Under the pieces are notes generated by a model that did no database searches, was not told the origin of the DNA, and was given only the letters and a program-made list of their open reading frames with translations. A program made the position numbers and the translations under genes. From Acidimicrobiia bacterium (lineage in GTDB: Bacteria > Actinomycetota > Acidimicrobiia > Spongiisociales > SHLN01): 9,105 nt of DNA. The DNA lies in NCBI GenBank assembly GCA_004283105.1, contig SHLN01000100.1, positions 1 through 9,105 of the forward strand, read 5' to 3'. Of this stretch, positions 1 through 4,096 are shown one piece after another. The stretch's first letter is position 1. Every line of letters starts with the position of its first letter.

Positions 1-1
1 G

Positions 2-628
2 GCCAATGGGACCGAATGGCAGAAGCTCGACCCGAGCCCGTTTGCGAACGCGTTCGTTTGGGACGTCACGGCCGACGCAGAGGGATTGATGGCGGTCGGC
101 AACGTCGACCTACTACCAACCGTCTGGACATCGGCGGATGGGGTCAATTGGGAATCGAACCAGCTCACCGATCCCCTCGCCGACATCCGGGGTGAAACCC
201 AAGCAGTCGTGCGGCTCGGCGACACAATCGTCGGAGCCGGTTTTGCCGCTGAAGATGTCGGTATGGGCGACCACGTAGCCGGGATATGGGTATCAAACGA
301 CGCAGGCACGACCTGGGATCAGGTCCCACCGTTCACCTCGACGGTCAAACAGACCGACATCTTTGGCCTCGTCTCCACCCCCAACGGCCTCGTCGCGGGC
401 GCTCAGCAGTACGACTGGAACGATCCCGATTGGTCGCGGACCGCAATCTGGGTCTCGGTGGACAACGGTGCCACGTGGGAGAAGATCCCGCATGAGGATG
501 AGGTGTTTGGCGGATACAACGAGACGGCCATGAAGCTCTTCGACCTGTCCACATTTGGAGATCGCGTGGTCGGCGTCGGCGCGATGCGAGGCGACCCTGC
601 GGCCTGGGTCGGGGAGTGGAACGGCTGA
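2..628 (+). CDS. C-terminal part of an Asp-box (BNR-like) beta-propeller protein, 5' truncated
   Basis: The reading frame is open from the left window edge, so the true start lies outside; 208 residues are visible. Three Asp-box signatures (S-x-D-x-G-x-x-W type) are seen: SADGVNW, SNDAGTTW and SVDNGATW, each preceded by a V/I-W-x-S beta strand. Their serine codons start at 131, 293 and 455, exactly 54 codons apart, as expected for repeated propeller blades. Asp boxes are known from sialidases, photosystem assembly factors and many secreted proteins of unknown role; they are structural and do not reveal a substrate. No catalytic motif is visible in this part. The protein ends AWVGEWNG, probably the last blade strand. 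The N-terminus is missing, so export cannot be checked, though a surface or secreted location is usual for such proteins. The propeller call is fairly safe; enzymatic function is unknown. Confidence 0.8.
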   Translation, partial: ANGTEWQKLDPSPFANAFVWDVTADAEGLMAVGNVDLLPTVWTSADGVNWESNQLTDPLADIRGETQAVVRLGDTIVGAGFAAEDVGMGDHVAGIWVSNDAGTTWDQVPPFTSTVKQTDIFGLVSTPNGLVAGAQQYDWNDPDWSRTAIWVSVDNGATWEKIPHEDEVFGGYNETAMKLFDLSTFGDRVVGVGAMRGDPAAWVGEWNG

Positions 629-700
629 CGAGCTTCCCCAGCGGTGCAAGAGAATCAACCGCCCAGGCGTGGAATGAACATGAGTGGTTTTCGGCGTTCA

Positions 701-734
701 GGAGCCAGCCGATAGCGATCCGGCTCCAAGGAGG
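701..734 (+). promoter_or_regulatory. Hairpin abutting a strong Shine-Dalgarno, upstream of the exported protein gene
   Basis: GGAGCC (701-706) and GGCTCC (722-727) can form a 6-bp stem. The near-perfect ribosome binding site AAGGAGG (728-734) follows at once, with a 5-nt spacer to the ATG at 740. The stem could mark the end of the preceding transcript or modulate access to the ribosome site; the sequence does not decide between these. The rest of 629-739 shows no convincing promoter. Confidence 0.4.
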
Positions 735-739
735 GTGAT

Positions 740-1222
740 ATGAGACGGCTACTCGCGATTTTCACGGCGCTATCCATCCTGCTGGCAGTGGCGGCGCCGG
801 CGTCGGCCAAGAAGCCGGTCAAGCCGCCGACGGAGCCAGAACCGCCGCCGCCCTGCGTAATCACGGATGGAGTCCTGGCGGGCTACGACGGTGGGGAGTT
901 CCTCTGCGCTTGGAATGTCACCGGCCTGGACACCACATGGACAATCACGATGACTCCGACCGGTGTCGCCTCGAGGATGATGATAAGCGTCAGGGACAAC
1001 GACCCCGTCGGCGACTTCTGTGCCTATGAGTATGTGCCGGGTCGCACCACCGAGCCGATCGCTACCGGCCCCTTCCTGCTTCCCGAGGTGGTGGACGGAG
1101 AGCAATGCGGACTTCCCGGCGCACAGCAATTCGACCATGGCGATCCCAACGAGTTCTTCCTCCTGGTCAACGCCAAAGCGAAGGGCTCCCAAGTTTCCGT
1201 CAGCGTGGAACAGACCGGTTAG
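740..1222 (+). CDS. Exported protein of unknown function with four cysteines
   Basis: A 160-aa protein with a typical Sec signal peptide: MRRLL basic start, hydrophobic core to about residue 20, then ASA at 21-23 as the likely signal peptidase I site. No lipobox cysteine follows. A short Lys/Pro/Glu-rich linker (about 24-38, with a PPPP run) leads to a small domain of about 120 residues rich in beta-prone and acidic segments. Cysteines at 39, 56, 94 and 123 could form two disulfides outside the membrane. The ATG at 740 is supported by AAGGAGG 5 nt upstream. It follows the propeller gene by 111 bp on the same strand, so a shared extracytoplasmic role is possible but unproven. I do not recognise the family and name no function. 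Confidence 0.75.
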   Translation: MRRLLAIFTALSILLAVAAPASAKKPVKPPTEPEPPPPCVITDGVLAGYDGGEFLCAWNVTGLDTTWTITMTPTGVASRMMISVRDNDPVGDFCAYEYVPGRTTEPIATGPFLLPEVVDGEQCGLPGAQQFDHGDPNEFFLLVNAKAKGSQVSVSVEQTG

Positions 1223-1247
1223 AGGCCTCAAACGGGGGGGAGAGGAA

Positions 1248-1273
1248 CTGCTGCGGGTCGCAACTTGCAGCAG
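1248..1273 (+). terminator. Possible terminator hairpin after the exported protein gene
   Basis: CTGCTGC (1248-1254) and GCAGCAG (1267-1273) form a perfect 7-bp stem with a 12-nt loop, 26 nt past the stop at 1222. No T-run follows, so it is not a classical intrinsic terminator; in high-GC bacteria such stems may still act as transcript ends. The rest of 1223-1396 carries one further hairpin and no supportable gene. Confidence 0.3.
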
Positions 1274-1352
1274 CTTCCTGTGCCGGGAGCGTCGTCGTGC
1301 AAGAGGACCACCTCCCGGTGCGTGTCATGAGTAGGAGCTCCGTTCATGTCGC

Positions 1353-1390
1353 GTCAGAGGCTTGTCCTCTGACCTGAGGGGGAAAGGAGG
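1353..1390 (+). promoter_or_regulatory. Leader hairpin and ribosome binding site of the first cysteine-rich gene
   Basis: GTCAGAGG (1353-1360), loop CTTGT, CCTCTGAC (1366-1373) is a perfect 8-bp hairpin ending 10 nt before the Shine-Dalgarno AAGGAGG (1384-1390), itself 6 nt from the ATG at 1397. The right arm CCTC could instead pair with GAGG at 1376-1379, so a small alternative fold exists. It could be a terminator for upstream transcription, an mRNA-stabilising stem or a regulatory leader; only the base pairing is seen. Confidence 0.45.
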
Positions 1391-1396
1391 GTCACG

Positions 1397-1621
1397 ATGC
1401 GATCATCGAGCCTTCCGGTAGGAATGGACCGATCGGTGCAATGTCCGGTGCGGGGGGAAATCAACGTTTCGATCTGTGCCGAGTGTCCGCTGCTCATCAA
1501 GCTGGCAAACCGGCGTGGCAAGGTCACGGTGCTGTGTTGTCTTCCGAGGGAAAGAAACTCGGCCGAGCTCAACCCATCGGACCGCTGGATGGCCTCCCGG
1601 GCCAGCCCGGGTAGTCGATAG
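1397..1621 (+). CDS. Small cysteine-rich protein, paralog A (putative metal-binding)
   Basis: A 74-aa protein with no signal peptide or membrane segment, so probably cytoplasmic. Five cysteines at 16, 27, 30, 47 and 48 give the pattern C-x10-C-x2-C-x16-C-C, including CPVRGE, CAECPLLIKL and VLCCLPRE. The CxxC pair plus flanking cysteines suggests a small zinc ribbon or other metal site; this is inference from spacing. The same pattern with identical spacing occurs in the gene at 1799-2137, together with shared LPVG, SVQCP, RGEI, CPLLIKL and SAEL segments, so the two are tandem paralogs. The start is chosen by AAGGAGG 6 nt upstream of the ATG. The last 15 or so residues are not conserved between the copies. 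I do not recognise the family. Confidence 0.72.
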   Translation: MRSSSLPVGMDRSVQCPVRGEINVSICAECPLLIKLANRRGKVTVLCCLPRERNSAELNPSDRWMASRASPGSR

Positions 1622-1688
1622 CGTGAATCTCGGTCTGCATATCGGGCGCAGGTGCACTGCAAGGTCGCCACTGTATGAATCTGGTGAT

Positions 1689-1738
1689 GTGGCGCGGCGC
1701 CACGAATTGCTCGGCCGGCGACACGCCCGGCCTCGAGC
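1689..1738 (+). promoter_or_regulatory. Hairpins between the two cysteine-rich paralogs
   Basis: Two stems lie back to back. GTGGCGC-G-GCGCCAC (1689-1703) is a perfect odd palindrome. GCTC plus GGCCGG (1709-1718) pairs with CCGGCC (1727-1732) and, across a 2-nt bulge, GAGC (1735-1738), giving 10 bp around an 8-nt loop. A purine-rich stretch, not a T-run, follows. A weaker stem GGCCT/AGGCC sits at 1766-1783 just before the ribosome site of the second paralog. These may terminate or attenuate transcription between the copies. No gene is supportable in 1622-1798. Confidence 0.4.
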
Positions 1739-1798
1739 AGAGAGGGGGGTCGTCGTGCAAAGAATGGCCTTGTGGGAGAGGCCAGAGGGGAGGCGCGA

Positions 1799-2137
1799 GT
1801 GACGACGCGCGAGAAACAAGACCTGCGTGCAACCAGGCAACGCGTGGTCTATCCACCGCCCACGGAGCGCACACGCGGAGCCGCTTTCCGCCGTGCTCTC
1901 CGGGGGCTCAATCCGTCGGTTCGGGGAGTGGCCCTTCCCGTCGGGTCGAACCAGTCGGTGCAGTGTCCCCAGCGGGGGGAGATCCCCGTGGACACATGCG
2001 CGAGCTGTCCGCTGCTGATCAAACTCAAGGACCGGGGAGGAACGACCCGGGTGCTCTGCTGTGTGCCCCGTGAGGCATTCTCCGCCGAGCTCAAGACGTC
2101 TGATCAGTACCTGTCCGGAAGGATGGGATTCCGGTAG
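1799..2137 (+). CDS. Small cysteine-rich protein, paralog B, with basic N-terminal extension
   Basis: A 112-aa protein whose C-terminal two thirds matches the neighbour at 1397-1621. Cysteines at 56, 67, 70, 87 and 88 repeat the C-x10-C-x2-C-x16-C-C spacing, with CPQRGE, CASCPLLIKL and VLCCVPRE. It differs by about 40 extra N-terminal residues rich in arginine, possibly nucleic-acid-binding. The GTG at 1799 is preferred because GGGGAGG (1787-1793) lies 5 nt upstream; the frame also has a GTG at 1772 without a good ribosome site. A GTG at 1928 would give a 69-aa protein nearly the length of paralog A, but its purine stretch is too close to act as a ribosome site. No membrane or signal segment is seen. 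A zinc-binding role is inference; function is unknown. Confidence 0.72.
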   Translation: MTTREKQDLRATRQRVVYPPPTERTRGAAFRRALRGLNPSVRGVALPVGSNQSVQCPQRGEIPVDTCASCPLLIKLKDRGGTTRVLCCVPREAFSAELKTSDQYLSGRMGFR

Positions 2138-2160
2138 CCAACCGCGGCGACGCCGACGGC

Positions 2161-2166
2161 TAGCGT
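2161..2166 (+). promoter_or_regulatory. Candidate -10 box for a leaderless transcript of the YczE-like gene
   Basis: TAGCGT fits the actinobacterial TANNNT -10 pattern and ends 6 nt before the ATG at 2173, the distance at which transcription would start on the start codon itself. No Shine-Dalgarno precedes this ATG and no clear -35 is visible. The motif is short and common, so the support is positional. Confidence 0.35.
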
Positions 2167-2172
2167 TCGGCG

Positions 2173-2808
2173 ATGCTTCCCATCGCCGTTCAGCTCCGCC
2201 GCACGCCGCGGCTTCTCCTCGGCCTCATTCTGTTTGGCATCGGGATCGCCCTCATCGTGCTCGGCGATTTCGGCCTCCCCGGCTGGGACGTGTTCCACCA
2301 GGGCCTCTCGGAAAAGACACCCATCAGCATCGGGACGGCGGTGATCCTGGTCGGCGCCGTCATCATCGGCGTCCTCCTCGTCCTGCGCGAGCCGATCGGG
2401 CTCGGAACGATTGCGAACATGCTCGTCATCGGCCTGGCCATGGACGCGACCCTCTTTCTCTTCGACGAACCGTCGAGCCTCTGGGTCCGGACCACTCTCA
2501 CTCTGACCGGCCCGGTTGTCGTCGCCGTCGGCTCCGGCCTCTACCTCGGGGTTCGTCTCGGCCCAGGACCCCGCGACGGTCTCATGACTGCCCTGGCGCG
2601 ACGAGGCGTGACACTGTGGAAAGCGCGGTTCACGGTCGAGGCGCTGGCCCTTGCCATCGGATATTCGCTGGGTGGAACGATCGGCTGGGGCACCGTGTGG
2701 TTCCTCGTGTCGATCGGCCCCCTGGTGCAGATCGCGCTCCGGTTCCTATCGGTTCCGTACGTGCCTGAGGAACCCCGGGTACGCGGGGCCGTTGCCAGCA
2801 AGCAATAA
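2173..2808 (+). CDS. YczE-type integral membrane protein
   Basis: A 211-aa very hydrophobic protein with about five membrane segments (roughly 12-31, 52-72, 78-98, 106-128 and 155-192; the last long stretch may hold one or two). Family-like signatures are a G-x-PGWDVFHQGLS segment after the first helix (about 34-46), ISIGT at the start of the second, the GLGTIANML loop-helix (77-84), and GLYLGVRLGPGPRDGLM (122-138). These match what I know of the YczE family (uncharacterised membrane proteins related to YitT), where B. subtilis YczE sits beside the surfactin operon and substrates are unknown. The gene is the last of the plus-strand run and converges on rlmB. It starts 35 bp after paralog B but appears to have its own leaderless promoter. 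Family assignment is from memory of motifs; biochemical role is unknown. Confidence 0.75.
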   Translation: MLPIAVQLRRTPRLLLGLILFGIGIALIVLGDFGLPGWDVFHQGLSEKTPISIGTAVILVGAVIIGVLLVLREPIGLGTIANMLVIGLAMDATLFLFDEPSSLWVRTTLTLTGPVVVAVGSGLYLGVRLGPGPRDGLMTALARRGVTLWKARFTVEALALAIGYSLGGTIGWGTVWFLVSIGPLVQIALRFLSVPYVPEEPRVRGAVASKQ

Positions 2809-2876
2809 GCACCGGGCTCTCCCCTCCCACCCGGGAACGCTTGCGGCGTCAATCCTTCCGATTGCCGTGGTGTTTG

Positions 2877-2904
2877 GTCCCGCCGGTTGGCTGCTTGGTG
2901 GGAC
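2877..2904 (+). terminator. Possible terminator hairpin downstream of the YczE-like gene
   Basis: GTCCCGCC (2877-2884) pairs with GGTGGGAC (2897-2904), 8 bp with one G-U pair and a 12-nt loop, about 70 nt past the stop at 2808. A pyrimidine-rich stretch with several T residues follows (2906-2920). It would suit a terminator for the plus-strand gene but lacks a clean T-run. Confidence 0.3.
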
Positions 2905-2941
2905 GCCCCTTCTTCTCCCCTCCCGCGTAGCGAAGCGGAGT

Positions 2942-2960
2942 GGGAGGGGTACGGGGAGGG
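2942..2960 (+). other. G-quadruplex motif within the palindrome
   Basis: Four G-tracts separated by loops of 1, 3 and 1 nt (GGG-A-GGGG-TAC-GGGG-A-GGG) satisfy the canonical quadruplex pattern on the plus strand. The inverted copy on the minus strand has its tracts separated by an inserted hairpin and no longer fits the canonical short-loop pattern. Whether it folds in the cell is not known from sequence. Confidence 0.55.
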
Positions 2961-3230
2961 TCGTTCCCAACAACGGCGCGACGACGAGACCTTTCACGCG
3001 AGCCGTGCAACGAAGCAGGCGTTGGCCCGGCGACGCCGTCCCAGGAGGACCGTGCGGGCACTGCCCTCTCGTGGAAAGGTGGTCGAAGATTGCGGTCACC
3101 TTTGCGCAACACCTGGGTGCCCTTCGGTGAGTCGTGTGGGAGCGTTGACATCGATGACCTGGCCCCGTTGCACGCCGCTTGATTGAGCTTCACGTCGCTG
3201 CGCAGTTTGCTGGGAACGACCCTCCCCGAA

Positions 3231-3280
3231 GCAACCCGGAGGGTTGCCGCCCTCCCATGAGGCTGCGCCTCACGGGAGGG
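3231..3280. terminator. Two consecutive strong hairpins between convergent genes
   Basis: GCAACCC-GGA-GGGTTGC (3231-3247) is a perfect 7-bp stem with a 3-nt loop. It is followed by a two-tier stem: CCCTCCC (3250-3256) with GGGAGGG (3274-3280), enclosing GAGGC-TGC-GCCTC (3259-3271) across symmetric 2-nt internal loops. Downstream of rlmB on the minus strand, the read-through would enter these stems, and a pyrimidine-rich CTTTCTTTC precedes them there. They could terminate either strand. No T-run follows on either side, so mechanism is inferred from position and stability only. Confidence 0.4.
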
Positions 3281-3313
3281 GAAAGAAAGGCGCCGACCAG
3301 GCCCCGGAGGTGG

Positions 3314-3383
3314 GGACTGGGGACTGGGGACCAAGGACGAAGGACCAGGAACCAGGAACTCGCAACCAGCAACCAGCAACTAG
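3314..3383. repeat. Degenerate tandem heptanucleotide array, ten units
   Basis: Ten consecutive 7-nt units on the plus strand read GGACTGG twice, GGACCAA, GGACGAA, GGACCAG, GAACCAG, GAACTCG, CAACCAG twice, CAACTAG, with no gap. Every unit keeps A at position 3 and C at position 4, while the first base drifts from G to C and the second from G to A along the array, so neighbours resemble each other more than distant units. The last unit contains the stop codon of rlmB (minus strand TAG, 3380-3382). Similar heptamer arrays are known in cyanobacteria as STRR sequences; a relationship is not claimed. There are no spacers, so it is not a CRISPR array. Confidence 0.88.
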
Positions 3384-4096
3384 GCCTCCCTCACCCTCTT
3401 GACCTCGTACATCGCCAGGGCGGCTGAGATCGAGGCGTTGAGCGACTCGACGCCCTCGGCCATCGGGATGTGAACGAGCTTGCTCACGCGTTCACGCACG
3501 AGATGGCTCATCCCTCTGCCCTCGCCTCCGATGACGACGGCCACCGGCTCCGTGAAAAGCTGGCACCCGAAGAGCGACTCCTCGGCGTCGGTATCGAGAC
3601 CGACGGTCCATACCCTGAGCTCCTCGAGGCGGGCGACGGTATCGGCCACCGAGTTCACGATCGACACCGGCAGCTGCTCGAGAGCTCCGGCCGCAGCCTT
3701 GAAGGCGGCAGCGCCGAACGGAGCCGATCGCCGGGCGGCCACCACCAGACCGGTGGCCGAGGCGGCCAGCGCCGACCTGGCGACGGCCCCCAGATTGTGC
3801 GGGTCTTCAACGTGGTCGAGAACGACCAGCGACGGACGGTGCGCGTTTGCCACCAGGGCGCGAAGGGGGTGAGGCTTGATGGGTTCGCAGTCGGCGACCA
3901 CCCCTTGCGGGGCCGTCGTCTCGGCCAGGGGACGCACGTCGTCGACCTCGACGACCTCGATTCCGGCGGGCACATCGCCCAGTGCGTCACGCGACCGGCC
4001 CCGCTCAACCGTCAAGCGGCGAACCCGTCCTGCGGCCAGAGCAGCAGCGACGGCGTGGACTCCCTCGACCCTGCTACCGATGCCAGCGGGTGCCAC
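3380..4096 (-). CDS. rlmB: 23S rRNA (guanosine-2'-O-)-methyltransferase, RlmB/TrmH family
   Basis: A 238-aa SPOUT-class enzyme expected to use S-adenosylmethionine to 2'-O-methylate a guanosine of 23S rRNA (G2251 in E. coli). An N-terminal substrate-binding part (about 8-70) begins SRVEGVHAV and ends with the family hallmark QGVVA. The knotted catalytic domain shows motif 1 LDHVEDPHNLGAVAR (93-107, with the conserved Asn and Arg), the RRSAPF...AAAGALEQLPV segment (122-143), motif 2 VVIGGEGRGM (187-196) and motif 3 IPMAEGVESLNASISAALA (210-228). Start GTG 4096 is supported by GAGGA 8 nt upstream, inside cysS; the two genes overlap by 23 nt, so translation is probably coupled. Linkage with cysS is common in Gram-positives. 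The stop codon lies in the last unit of a heptamer array. A tRNA-specific TrmH is less likely given the N-terminal domain. Confidence 0.92.
   Translation of the reverse strand: MAPAGIGSRVEGVHAVAAALAAGRVRRLTVERGRSRDALGDVPAGIEVVEVDDVRPLAETTAPQGVVADCEPIKPHPLRALVANAHRPSLVVLDHVEDPHNLGAVARSALAASATGLVVAARRSAPFGAAAFKAAAGALEQLPVSIVNSVADTVARLEELRVWTVGLDTDAEESLFGCQLFTEPVAVVIGGEGRGMSHLVRERVSKLVHIPMAEGVESLNASISAALAMYEVKRVREA

Larger units (their letters stand above)
2906..3290. repeat. Large imperfect palindrome in the convergent intergenic region
   Basis: The two halves are inverted, diverged copies of one unit. CGGGGAGGGTCGTTCCCA (2952-2969) is matched perfectly in inverse by 3211-3228. Further matched pairs are 2976-2986 with 3193-3203 (imperfect), CGTGCAACG at 3004-3012 with its complement at 3166-3174, and a central stem AAAGGTG (3075-3081) with CACCTTT (3097-3103). 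All share one dyad axis near 3089-3090. The outer ends both carry a pyrimidine run plus CCCCTCCC and GGGAGGG hairpin (left 2917-2949, right 3250-3281 inverted); the right copy has an extra 17-nt hairpin (3231-3247), which shifts the outer symmetry by about 10 nt. No protein gene is supportable here. Position between convergent 3' ends fits a REP/MITE-like or bidirectional terminator element; a folded RNA is also possible. Confidence 0.7.

Noticed and set aside
2061..2768. A 235-codon plus-strand open frame overlapping the YczE-like gene
   Set aside because: Arg/His/Pro-rich product out of frame with a clear membrane protein; no motif.
2849..3379. A 176-codon minus-strand open frame spanning the intergenic region
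   Set aside because: It starts inside the heptamer array, crosses the palindrome and its hairpins, and gives a low-complexity Pro/Arg/Ser protein. The inverted-repeat organisation explains the sequence better.
2809..3380. tRNA or other known structured RNA gene in the intergenic region
   Set aside because: No cloverleaf, no T-loop consensus and no familiar riboswitch core were found; only the palindrome and hairpins are visible.
3314..3383. Possible CRISPR array
   Set aside because: The repeat is 7 nt and contiguous with no spacers, and no cas genes are present.
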